This document shows, one piece after another, positions 1 through 7,309 of a stretch of 22,164 bases of DNA (position 1 is the stretch's first letter; each line of letters begins with the position of its first letter). A model generated the notes under the pieces. It was not told the DNA's origin. It saw nothing but the letters and a program-made list of their open reading frames with translations, and did not search any database. Source of the DNA: Ghiorsea sp. (GTDB lineage Bacteria; Pseudomonadota; Zetaproteobacteria; Mariprofundales; Mariprofundaceae); the NCBI GenBank assembly GCA_021772875.1, contig JAJFLD010000184.1, forward strand, positions 1-22,164, given 5' to 3'. The translations under genes were made by a program, and so were the position numbers.

Positions 1-249
1 TTCACTTTATTGCTGCCAAGCTGCAAAAAAAGCAAAGCTATATCCATTGCCGATAAGGTCTTAAAGGATGTGCGGGCCATGGTTTGTAGTGATGAGCAAA
101 TGAGCGTGAGTATTGGTATTGCTTGTTCCCCTGCCGACCAAGATTTAACCCTCACCACGCTGATAGAACAAGCAGATAAAGCCATGTATATTGCCAAGGC
201 TTTGGGCGGTAACCGCTTTGAAATCGCAACAGCACAAGGTAGGGAGTAA
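1..249 (+). CDS. GGDEF-domain protein, C-terminal fragment (probable diguanylate cyclase)
   Basis: The gene enters from the left edge and ends at TAA 247-249; about 82 codons are present. The first residues read FTLLLP, which in GGDEF domains directly follows the GGDE of the active-site loop, so the window appears to begin at the F of that signature and the catalytic loop itself lies outside. Visible family landmarks are the SVSIGIA strand, then the helix with ADKAMYIAKALGGNRFE, the usual end of the domain. These proteins make cyclic di-GMP from two GTP. Whether the GGDEF loop and an inhibitory I-site are intact, and what sensor domain lies upstream, cannot be seen. The stop lies 7 bases before the chosen xerC start, so the two are probably co-transcribed. 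Confidence 0.85.
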   Translation, partial: FTLLLPSCKKSKAISIADKVLKDVRAMVCSDEQMSVSIGIACSPADQDLTLTTLIEQADKAMYIAKALGGNRFEIATAQGRE

Positions 250-256
250 AAGACCT

Positions 257-1183
257 TTGTTTTTTCACCAAGCTACCCTAGCTTTTATCGAAGAACTACA
301 GCACGTTCGTTTGGCATCTCAACATACCATCAGCAACTACCAACGCGATGTGCAACATTTTTTAACCTTTGCAACATCCTTGTCCAACACCAAAGAAGAA
401 CTTTTTTTACTCAGCACCGTCAACCGCGAAATGGTGCAGGATTGGTTGGTTATGGGGCATAGCCAAAGGCTTACTCCTGCAACATTAGCAAGACGTTTAT
501 CCGCGCTTAAAAGCTTATTTTCTTTTGCCCTTCGCCAAAAATATTGCACTGACAACCCTGCATCAGGCATTCGCTCACCCAAACTGGGCAAACGCTTACC
601 CAAAACATTACCACAACATCAAACACAAGCTTTATTGGAAACAACACAACGTAAATTCGATGCCCGTGAACTGGCACTATTGGCATTATTGTATGGCTGC
701 GGTTTGCGGGTTTCTGAAGTGGTTGGTGTGAATTTGAAAGACTTATCACTCAATTTCAGCAGCAAAATTGGCGAAGTGCGCGTGTTAGGCAAAGGCAATA
801 AAGAGCGCATCGTACCTTTGCCCGAATTGGCCGTAGAACTCATTGAACAATGGTTAACCCAACGTGGCAATTTATTGTCCACAAACGATGCCTTGTTTTT
901 GAATCGTTTTGGTCAGCGTTTGAGCGTGCGTTCTGTACAACGCACCCTGAAAGACCGCGCCCTAGCAACAGGTGCAGATGCCAGCATCACCCCTCATAAG
1001 CTGCGCCACTCTTTTGCCACGGATATGTTATCTGGTGGCGCAAATCTACGTACAATTCAACAGTTTCTCGGCCATGCATCTTTGGCAACCACAGAACATT
1101 ATACCCATGTTACCCTGCCGCAATTACAACAATCTTATAGCAAGGCACATCCTCGCGCCAAACTGAACAAACATGAGCCATGA
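257..1183 (+). CDS. xerC: Tyrosine recombinase XerC
   Basis: Site-specific tyrosine recombinase that with XerD resolves chromosome dimers at dif near division. The open frame extends up to 191 inside the GGDEF gene, but TTG at 257 is preferred: AGGGAG at 241-246 lies 10 bases upstream, and the 308-residue product starting FFHQATLAFIEEL has the family's usual length. An N-terminal SAM-like core-binding domain (about 1-95) precedes the catalytic domain. All six catalytic residues are visible: R151 (GLRVSEV), K179 (GKGNKER), H247 and R250 (TPHKLRHSFATDML), H273 (LGHASLATT) and nucleophile Y282 (EHYTHV). The ending AHPRAK is typical of XerC rather than XerD. No dif-like site is recognised nearby. 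A chromosomal housekeeping recombinase is more likely than an integrase, since no mobile-element genes surround it. Confidence 0.92.
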   Translation: MFFHQATLAFIEELQHVRLASQHTISNYQRDVQHFLTFATSLSNTKEELFLLSTVNREMVQDWLVMGHSQRLTPATLARRLSALKSLFSFALRQKYCTDNPASGIRSPKLGKRLPKTLPQHQTQALLETTQRKFDARELALLALLYGCGLRVSEVVGVNLKDLSLNFSSKIGEVRVLGKGNKERIVPLPELAVELIEQWLTQRGNLLSTNDALFLNRFGQRLSVRSVQRTLKDRALATGADASITPHKLRHSFATDMLSGGANLRTIQQFLGHASLATTEHYTHVTLPQLQQSYSKAHPRAKLNKHEP

Positions 1184-1253
1184 CCTGACTGAAATAACTA
1201 TGCAAAATGACAAACCATTTTTCCTTTTCCTTCGTTATGAATCAACGTCAGGT
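1183..1253. repeat. Nested inverted repeat spanning convergent gene ends
   Basis: ACCTGAC (1183-1189) is the reverse complement of GTCAGGT (1247-1253), and inside it ATAAC (1194-1198) matches GTTAT (1234-1238). The structure joins the xerC stop to the last codons of the antiporter on the other strand, with a pyrimidine-rich loop. It is not a standard terminator, since there is no compact GC stem followed by a T run, but it could act on RNA 3' ends from either side. Short arms and a long loop make chance a real alternative. Confidence 0.25.
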
Positions 1254-2404
1254 GTTTCAGTAAGCCGCTTAAAATAAGATGTCCAAAAAGGTGAAAGCAG
1301 GAGCGAAGTGACAATAATTGCAACAATCACTTGATAATCATCATGAGAAAGAATGGTTGCTGACATGCCCACTGCGGCAAGCACAAAGCTGAACTCTCCA
1401 ACTTGCGCAAGGATTGCGCCGGTGTAGAGGCTATTACCCCAGCTCTCCCCAAACAGACGAAATACAGCCCCGTTGATAAATGTATTAATAATCAGCACCA
1501 GCAATGTGAAACCAATAATTTCAAACCAGTGTGGTAGCACAAACTGAATATCAACAAGCATACCAATGGACACAAAAAACAATGCTACGAACACAGTTTT
1601 AAAGGACTCCAAACTATGATGCACCCATTGGGCTTCTTTGGCTGTGGCGACAACCATACCAGCGATAAATGCGCCAAGGGCTGAAGAAAGAGAAAACAAA
1701 CCGCTGATTAAAGCCAAACCAAAACAAAGCAACAAGGCACCAAATACTTGCAAATCATGATCATCTTTCACGGCTTCCCCAATCAAGGGTATTTTAAAAT
1801 TTGGTTTGATAACGATAAATACACATAAACCCAGCAACAAAATACCGCCAGTAATTTGTAGCGTTGCATCCATTGTCGAAATTTGATCGCCGCTTAACAA
1901 TCCCAGAATAATCAACATCGGAATCACTGCAATATCTTGGCCAAGAAGCACAGTCAAAGCATTTTGACCATGCTCTGTTTTCAATTCATGCCGTGCTTGC
2001 AACATATTCAAAACCACTGCTGTGCTGCTAAGAGAAATGATAAAACCCAGTAAAATACAAAAGATATTTGACCAATCAAGGAAATAACCAATCATTTTGA
2101 TGATAAGCACACTTACCGCTGCTTGCATCAGTGTGCCTATCAATGCGATTTTCCATTTAATCATAAGTTTTTTAGGCGAGACTTCCATACCAATAAAAAA
2201 CATCAGCATGATAACACCAAACTGACCAAGGCGGTCAAGCGTAGCTTGCTCAGTCACCAAACCCAAAACAGATGGCCCCAATAAAATGCCTGCCAACAAA
2301 TATGCAATCACATTGGGTTGCTTTAAGGTATGCATCAATAATCCAATCAATAGGATTGCTGTAATACATCCGACAATGATTGGCATGATTGGATCCATAT
2401 GCAT
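1235..2404 (-). CDS. Cation:proton antiporter, CPA2 (KefB/KefC/NapA-like) family, transport domain only
   Basis: Integral inner-membrane exchanger of about 389 residues with many hydrophobic segments and no soluble tail. Family motifs include the early helix IAYLLAGILLGPSVLG, FFIGMEVSPKKL, SLSSTAVVLNML, the conserved LLGQDIAVIPML carrying the Gln-Asp pair, and ALGAFIAGMVVAT followed by FKTVFVALFFVSIGM. KefB/KefC are about 600 residues with a C-terminal RCK/TrkA-N domain; here the protein stops after the membrane domain, as in GerN/NapA-type members, so nucleotide gating is not expected. Ion specificity (Na+, K+) cannot be read. The frame opens at a TTG (2419), but ATG 2404 is preferred because GGAG at 2413-2416 on this strand lies 8 bases upstream. 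The gene is convergent with xerC and divergent from gspA. Confidence 0.88.
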   Translation of the reverse strand: MHMDPIMPIIVGCITAILLIGLLMHTLKQPNVIAYLLAGILLGPSVLGLVTEQATLDRLGQFGVIMLMFFIGMEVSPKKLMIKWKIALIGTLMQAAVSVLIIKMIGYFLDWSNIFCILLGFIISLSSTAVVLNMLQARHELKTEHGQNALTVLLGQDIAVIPMLIILGLLSGDQISTMDATLQITGGILLLGLCVFIVIKPNFKIPLIGEAVKDDHDLQVFGALLLCFGLALISGLFSLSSALGAFIAGMVVATAKEAQWVHHSLESFKTVFVALFFVSIGMLVDIQFVLPHWFEIIGFTLLVLIINTFINGAVFRLFGESWGNSLYTGAILAQVGEFSFVLAAVGMSATILSHDDYQVIVAIIVTSLLLSPFWTSYFKRLTETPDVDS

Positions 2405-2476
2405 GGCATGTTCTCCCAAAGATTAAAAACAAGGTATGACCAATTGAGCACATACTGAATCCTATTGGCCAACGAA

Positions 2477-2506
2477 GTTGTACATGAATAGTAAAACATG
2501 TACAAC
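2477..2506. promoter_or_regulatory. Perfect 10-bp inverted repeat with 10-bp spacer (candidate operator)
   Basis: GTTGTACATG (2477-2486) is repeated exactly as its reverse complement CATGTACAAC (2497-2506) around a 10-base A-rich spacer. Each arm contains the self-palindrome TGTACA, so two such boxes sit 20 bases apart, close to two helical turns. The element lies in the intergenic region between the antiporter and gspA, 73 bases upstream of the antiporter start. This suits a dimeric or tetrameric repressor site. No T run follows, so a terminator is unlikely. Function is inferred from symmetry and position only. Confidence 0.45.
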
Positions 2507-2604
2507 CTTGCCATGCCAACAGCATCTATCTTGATGAAACCACCCTATCATCTACCAGCAAAAACAACGGAAGGTTGTCTGATGATGATTCTCGTTTATA
2601 TTCG

Positions 2605-2633
2605 TTCGAATATGATTTGCAGTTTAATAAAAT
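2605..2633 (+). promoter_or_regulatory. Possible sigma-70-type promoter for gspA
   Basis: TTCGAA (2605-2610) and TAAAAT (2628-2633) are separated by exactly 17 bases; the -10 box matches consensus at five of six positions, the -35 at only three. This would start RNA near 2640, about 60 bases before the gspA start. The rest of 2405-2702 holds no convincing gene. Confidence 0.3.
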
Positions 2634-2702
2634 TTTTCAGCAGCATTGTGCATTTGAACAAACAACACAATCTGCAAGCCATCAAGGCTGCTAAGCTTGC
2701 CT

Positions 2703-4445
2703 ATGTATAATTCATATTTCGGTTTTTCAGAAAAGCCTTTTACCATCGCGCCCAACCCCCGTTATCTCTTTATGAGCCCACGCCATCAAGAAGCTTTGGC
2801 GCATATGCTTTATGGTATGCAAGGTGATGGTGGAGTGATGGTTTTGACCGGTGAAGTCGGTACGGGAAAAACAACCATTTGTCGGCGTTTGTTAGAGCAA
2901 GTGCCAGAGAACACGCGTATTGCTTACATGATTAATCCCAAGCTCACCGCACTTGAACTGCTCGCCAGCATCTGCGATGAGCTGCATATTAAATACCCAA
3001 CACCCATCAATAGCATCAAAGTGTTAACTGATCTGATCAATGAACACTTGCTCAAACAACATGGGCAAGGTTTGCATACTGTGTTGATTATTGATGAAGC
3101 CCAAAACCTTGATGTTTCAGTGCTCGAACAATTGCGATTATTAACCAACCTAGAAACCAATGAAAAGAAGCTGTTGCAGATTATGTTGCTTGGTCAGCCT
3201 GAACTTGCGGATATATTACAACGCAATGAGCTGCGCCAACTTGCCCAACGTATCACTGCCCGTTATCACCTCACGCCACTCAACAAAAGTGAAATCAACG
3301 ACTACTTAAAACATCGCCTAGCCATAGCTGGTAATGATAACCCACAACTCTTTCCGCCTGCCGTGGTGCGTTTGCTCTACAGATACACCAAAGGTGTGCC
3401 TCGCCTCATCAATCTGATTGCAGATCGCGCTCTGCTTGGTGCTTATAGCTGTGAAAGCAAAAAAATAAGCCTCAAGATTCTGACCCAAGCTATGCATGAA
3501 GTCTGTGGTCAAAAACAAACCTCTCCAAACTTGCTTTGGGTTTATATGACTACCCTTTTGATGTTGGTTGTGGGTTTGAGTATATGGAATATCCAAACAG
3601 TAAGTAAAACACCATTTGTTGCTCAGACACAACATGAACCAAGCAACCCATCGTCACTTGCCGTTGCAACAATCCAACCACCTAAAGCGATGTTACCCCA
3701 AGTGAGTGTAACCCATTCCAACATAGTTGCAGACCCCAACACCAACGATACTGTTGCTGAAATCACCCCCACCCCTGAGCTTCATAAACAAGCGTTGGGT
3801 TTCATCAAGCTTCCTTTACATCAAAATCAAGATGAGGCCTTCACCGCAATTTTTGCAACATGGCATATCAGCTATCAACCCAAACGTGACGGTGAAGCCT
3901 GCATCTTTGCCAAACAACACCAATTGCATTGCTTTCGCCAGCGCGGTGATATTGCCCAAATGCGTAGCTTAAATCGACCTGCCGTGCTCACCGTCTCCGA
4001 TAAGGACGGGCAAGCTGCTTATGTCACCATCACAGCCCTAACGGGGACATCTGCCACAACCCAAGCTGGGGTTGTGGTTTCCCTTGTGCAATTGGCCTTA
4101 CAAAGCCATAACGATTTCATTATTTTATGGCGCACACCACAAAATTACACTGGGCCTGTTCGGCCTGGACATGAAGGTAAACTGGTACAGTTACTGGCTG
4201 AGCAATGTAGCTTAGCTCAAAAGCAACAATGGATTGGTGCGCCGCGCCTCAAATACGATGTCAGTTTAAAAGAGCAAATAAAAAGTTTTCAACGCAGCCA
4301 AGGCCTGAATCCTGATGGTGTAGCAGGGCCTATCACTTGGATTCATTTGAATAGCCTTACCCATCAAGACTGGCCAACATTACAAAAACCATTGACCACA
4401 GATTACCAAGACGCCGTCGCAGCAACACTGGCACCACAAAGCTAA
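2703..4445 (+). CDS. gspA: GspA/ExeA-like AAA ATPase with C-terminal peptidoglycan-binding domain
   Basis: Inner-membrane ATPase of 580 residues that, with GspB, helps place the type II secretion secretin through the peptidoglycan (known for ExeAB of Aeromonas). The N-terminus is highly typical: YFGFSEKPFTIAPNPRYLF, then SPRHQEALAHMLYG. Walker A GEVGTGKTT is at 50-58 and Walker B VLIIDEAQ at 127-134. A transmembrane segment lies at about 278-295, so the C-terminal half should be periplasmic. Residues about 360-480 resemble the degenerate C39-peptidase-like region found in this family, and residues 516-552 (EQIKSFQRSQGLNPDGVAGP) form a peptidoglycan-binding repeat. ATG 2703 is chosen over TTG 2697 from the family N-terminus; the ribosome site is weak. 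The stop overlaps the gspB start by one base (TAATG). No other gsp genes are in the window. Confidence 0.9.
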   Translation: MYNSYFGFSEKPFTIAPNPRYLFMSPRHQEALAHMLYGMQGDGGVMVLTGEVGTGKTTICRRLLEQVPENTRIAYMINPKLTALELLASICDELHIKYPTPINSIKVLTDLINEHLLKQHGQGLHTVLIIDEAQNLDVSVLEQLRLLTNLETNEKKLLQIMLLGQPELADILQRNELRQLAQRITARYHLTPLNKSEINDYLKHRLAIAGNDNPQLFPPAVVRLLYRYTKGVPRLINLIADRALLGAYSCESKKISLKILTQAMHEVCGQKQTSPNLLWVYMTTLLMLVVGLSIWNIQTVSKTPFVAQTQHEPSNPSSLAVATIQPPKAMLPQVSVTHSNIVADPNTNDTVAEITPTPELHKQALGFIKLPLHQNQDEAFTAIFATWHISYQPKRDGEACIFAKQHQLHCFRQRGDIAQMRSLNRPAVLTVSDKDGQAAYVTITALTGTSATTQAGVVVSLVQLALQSHNDFIILWRTPQNYTGPVRPGHEGKLVQLLAEQCSLAQKQQWIGAPRLKYDVSLKEQIKSFQRSQGLNPDGVAGPITWIHLNSLTHQDWPTLQKPLTTDYQDAVAATLAPQS

Positions 4446-5047
4446 TGTCATATATTCTTGATGCCCTCAACAAAGCAGAGCAAGCACGGCAACAACAACA
4501 AGTTGAGCAGCCAATGCCGCAACCTATTGAGACAATTCATAACAACAAAACACCGTCTAAGCTCTTGCTGATTACACTCATTGTTTGTGTTGCTTTCATC
4601 CTTGTTTATGCCTTGCTACCAAGGCAAGAGACAAACCAAAGAGTGGCCATTGTATCTACAGCTGCGCCTGAAAAGCAGCATCAACAAACACCCAGCATCT
4701 CACCACCAAGCGCCTTAAAACCACCTGCCAAAGCCATTCAACCTCTTACAAACGAACCTATAGACACAAACCCTCGCCTAGCATCTGACACCAAAATCAC
4801 TGTCTTACCAACACTTATGACACTGCCCCAACACATCCTTGATAACTTACCCGCCATCACCATCTCCGCGCATACTTACAATACCATTGCAGCCAAACGT
4901 ATGGTGATTATCAACAATAAAGTATTGCATGAAAACAGGCCTGTTTCTGAACATCTATTTCTCAAAAACATTACCCCACATGGTGTTGAACTTGAATACG
5001 ATAGTACAACCTTTTCCATGACAGCTTTTGATACTTGGCCGTATTAA
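4445..5047 (+). CDS. gspB: GspB/ExeB-like type II secretion accessory protein
   Basis: Partner of GspA. The 200-residue product opens with MSYILDALNKAEQARQ, the very conserved cytoplasmic start of GspB proteins, followed by a Gln-rich stretch, one transmembrane helix at about 38-58, a Pro/Thr/Lys-rich periplasmic linker, and a C-terminal domain from about 134 (LPAITISAHTYNTIAAKRMV) that matches the usual GspB fold containing the SEHLFLKNITPHGVELEY region. Type II orientation (N-in, C-out) is expected. Its ATG overlaps the gspA stop by one base, so translation is coupled. Some species carry a GspAB fusion; here the two are separate. The gene for the next membrane protein follows after 75 bases. 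Confidence 0.88.
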   Translation: MSYILDALNKAEQARQQQQVEQPMPQPIETIHNNKTPSKLLLITLIVCVAFILVYALLPRQETNQRVAIVSTAAPEKQHQQTPSISPPSALKPPAKAIQPLTNEPIDTNPRLASDTKITVLPTLMTLPQHILDNLPAITISAHTYNTIAAKRMVIINNKVLHENRPVSEHLFLKNITPHGVELEYDSTTFSMTAFDTWPY

Positions 5048-5122
5048 TTGAATCATTTGTTGTAAGCTCTGCTCATGTTCTACGACCAACGCCACATCAA
5101 TCGTGCAAAGGAAGTGAAAACC

Positions 5123-5824
5123 ATGCTCAAAAAAAGTTTGCCCTTCATCATCATTCTCGCCCTGACGGCATTATTTTTTGCCTTAGGCTTACATGATTAT
5201 TTAAGCTTTGAACAATTAAGAACACACCGTTTATTCTTGAATGATTGGGTGGACACACAACCCATGCTTGCAGCATTCACCTTTATGTTGGCTTATATCG
5301 TGGTGGTTGCCTTTTCTTTGCCCGGTGGGGCATTGATGACGTTAACGGGTGGTTTTTTGTTTGGTGCGGTGGTTGGTGGTTTGTATACCGTGATTGGTGC
5401 AACCATTGGTGCCACGGCGATTTTCCTGATTGCCAAAACGTCTCTGGGTGATTTATTACAAGCCAAAGCGGGCAAATACCTCAAACCCATGCAACAGGGG
5501 TTTAATGAAAATGCGCTTAGTTATATGTTTGTTTTGCGCCTGATTCCTTTGTTTCCATTTTTTATCGTTAATCTCGCTCCTGCCTTTTTGGGCGTGTCAT
5601 TGCGCACTTATCTCATTGCCACCTTCTTTGGCATCATGCCTGCCACCTTCGTTTTCTCACTGGCTGGTAGTGGTTTAGGGCGTGTATTTGAGCAAGGTGA
5701 AACCTTCTCTATGGCAGGTATTTTAAGCCCTGAAATGATAGCTGCTTTGTTTGGTTTGGCGCTGCTTTCACTGCTGCCTGTTGCCTATAAAACATACAGA
5801 AAAAAACGCGGAGTTTCCTTATGA
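5123..5824 (+). CDS. TVP38/TMEM64 (SNARE-associated, DedA-like) membrane protein
   Basis: A 233-residue polytopic inner-membrane protein of the VTT/DedA-like superfamily. Signatures are AFSLPGGALMTLTGGFLFG followed by the Gly-rich helix GATIGATAIFLIAKTSLGD, and later VLRLIPLFPFFIVNLAPAFLGV with the conserved RLIP-x(4)-F-x(2)-N arrangement, then TYLIATFFGIMPATF. The frame opens at ATG 5075, but ATG 5123 is preferred: AAGGAAG (5108-5114) lies 8 bases upstream and the protein then starts with a short basic stretch plus a membrane helix. The stop overlaps the next gene by four bases (ATGA). Members of this family are often encoded next to, and from memory sometimes fused to, MerA/Lpd-like flavoproteins, exactly the pairing seen here. 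Lipid scrambling or redox-linked transport has been suggested for relatives; the role here is unknown. Confidence 0.88.
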   Translation: MLKKSLPFIIILALTALFFALGLHDYLSFEQLRTHRLFLNDWVDTQPMLAAFTFMLAYIVVVAFSLPGGALMTLTGGFLFGAVVGGLYTVIGATIGATAIFLIAKTSLGDLLQAKAGKYLKPMQQGFNENALSYMFVLRLIPLFPFFIVNLAPAFLGVSLRTYLIATFFGIMPATFVFSLAGSGLGRVFEQGETFSMAGILSPEMIAALFGLALLSLLPVAYKTYRKKRGVSL

Positions 5825-7257
5825 ACAACACCAAACCCAACATCATCAAAACAGATATCTGCGTCATTGGTGCAGGCTCTGGTGGTTTATCGGTGGCTGC
5901 TGGTGCATCACAAATGGGTGCAAAGGTGGTGTTGATTGAAAAGGGATTAATGGGTGGTGATTGTTTAAATACCGGTTGCGTGCCATCCAAAGCAATATTG
6001 GCCGCAGGCCATACTGCCCAAACCATGCGTGATGCATCCGCTTTTGGTGTGCAAGCTGTGATTCCAGAAGTAAATTGGGAAAAGGTACATCATCATATTC
6101 ATGAAGTGATCGCAGCCATTGCTCCTCATGATTCGGTGGAACGTTTTGAAGGTTTGGGGGTGAAGGTCATCCAAGCCAGTGCAAGTTTTATGGATGCCAA
6201 CACGATTGTGGCAGGTGATGTGCAGGTGCGTGCCAAATATATTGTGGTGGCAACGGGTTCATCAGCATTGATTCCACCCATTGAAGGCATTCATGACGTG
6301 CCTTATTACACCAACGAAAACATCTTTAACAAAAAAGAACAAGTGACCCATTTGATTGTCATTGGTGGCGGTCCGATTGGCATAGAGCTGGCCCAAGCTC
6401 ACCGCCGCTTGGGCGCAGAAGTCACTGTTGTTGAAGTCGCGCAATTGCTTGCCAAAGATGATCCAGAACTCACGGCTATTGTTGTGCAATATCTGCGTGA
6501 TGAAGGTGTGGTTTTGCATGAAAAGGTAAGTGGCTTAAAGGTGGCTAAAGCAACTAAAGGCATAGATGTATCGTATGAAGTAGATGGTGAACAGCAACAC
6601 ATCAATGGCTCGCATGTGTTAGTCGCCACAGGGCGCAAAGCCAATGTTGATAGCCTCAACCTTGAAGCTGCAAACATCAATTATTCAGCACGTGGCATTG
6701 AAGTAGATGCACGTTTGCGGTCATCCAATAAACGTATCTTTGCCATCGGTGATGTTGCAGGCCCTTATCAATTTACCCATATGGCAGCTTACCAAGCAGG
6801 CATCATCATTCGTAATATTTTATTCAAAATGCCTGCCAAAGTCGATTATTCAGCCGTACCTTGGGTGACGTATACTGATCCTGAACTGGCGCATGTTGGC
6901 CTGACGCAAGCAGATGCCAAAAAACAAGGTAAAAAGGTGCGCATCTTAAAATGGCCGTTTTCCGAAAATGATAGGGCTCAAGCTGAAAGACGCACTGAAG
7001 GTTTGGTCAAAGTGGTAGTTTCGCCTAAAGGACTTATTTTAGGCGCAAGCATTGTGGGCTTACATGCAGGCGAATTGTTGCAACCGTGGATTTTGGCCAT
7101 CAACCAAAAAATGAAGATTGGTGCCATGGCATCCATTATTGCACCCTATCCCACACTGGCAGAAGTGAACAAACGTATTGCGGGAAGTTTTTACACCGCT
7201 AAGCTTTTTTCAGCAGGTACTAAAAAGTTGGTACGATTCTTGATACGCTGGTTTTAG
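5821..7257 (+). CDS. FAD-dependent pyridine nucleotide-disulfide oxidoreductase (Lpd/MerA-like)
   Basis: A 478-residue flavoprotein with an FAD-binding Rossmann motif GAGSGG (17-22), the redox-active disulfide GGDCLNTGCVPSKA (C48, C53), a second NAD(P)-binding motif IGGGPIGIE (181-189), the FAD motif AIGDVAG (308-314) and the C-terminal dimerisation domain. True dihydrolipoamide dehydrogenases end with HPTLxE, whose His is the catalytic base. Here the same place reads YPTLAE: Y443 replaces the His while E448 is kept, as in mercuric reductase. There is no C-terminal vicinal Cys pair and no N-terminal heavy-metal domain, so it is not MerA. The tail FSAGTKKLVRFLIRWF is basic and hydrophobic and could associate with membrane. 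SD GGAG (5809-5812) sits 8 bases before ATG. It may be auto-annotated as lpdA because sucA follows, but the chemistry is doubtful. Confidence 0.88.
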   Translation: MNNTKPNIIKTDICVIGAGSGGLSVAAGASQMGAKVVLIEKGLMGGDCLNTGCVPSKAILAAGHTAQTMRDASAFGVQAVIPEVNWEKVHHHIHEVIAAIAPHDSVERFEGLGVKVIQASASFMDANTIVAGDVQVRAKYIVVATGSSALIPPIEGIHDVPYYTNENIFNKKEQVTHLIVIGGGPIGIELAQAHRRLGAEVTVVEVAQLLAKDDPELTAIVVQYLRDEGVVLHEKVSGLKVAKATKGIDVSYEVDGEQQHINGSHVLVATGRKANVDSLNLEAANINYSARGIEVDARLRSSNKRIFAIGDVAGPYQFTHMAAYQAGIIIRNILFKMPAKVDYSAVPWVTYTDPELAHVGLTQADAKKQGKKVRILKWPFSENDRAQAERRTEGLVKVVVSPKGLILGASIVGLHAGELLQPWILAINQKMKIGAMASIIAPYPTLAEVNKRIAGSFYTAKLFSAGTKKLVRFLIRWF

Positions 7258-7267
7258 CTATCATTAT
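7240..7267 (+). promoter_or_regulatory. Possible promoter for sucA
   Basis: TTGATA (7240-7245), inside the end of the oxidoreductase gene, and CATTAT (7262-7267) are 16 bases apart, matching consensus at five and four of six positions. Transcription would start near 7275 and give a leader of about 35 bases to GTG 7310. This would let sucAB be expressed apart from the upstream pair. The call is weak. Confidence 0.3.
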
Positions 7268-7309
7268 AGGCTATTATGCTTTTTATACTGAATGTTGCAG
7301 GGGGCACGG

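Noticed and set aside
191..256. Longer XerC N-terminus starting inside the GGDEF gene
   Set aside because: It adds 22 residues not seen in XerC and has no ribosome site; TTG 257 has AGGGAG upstream.
2498..2710. 70-codon open frame in the antiporter-gspA gap
   Set aside because: Its start lies inside the inverted repeat, it has no ribosome site or recognisable protein features, and it runs into the gspA start in another frame. It looks like chance.
5821..7257. Mercuric reductase (merA)
   Set aside because: It shares Tyr at the His position, but lacks the C-terminal vicinal cysteines, the N-terminal metal domain and any neighbouring mer genes.
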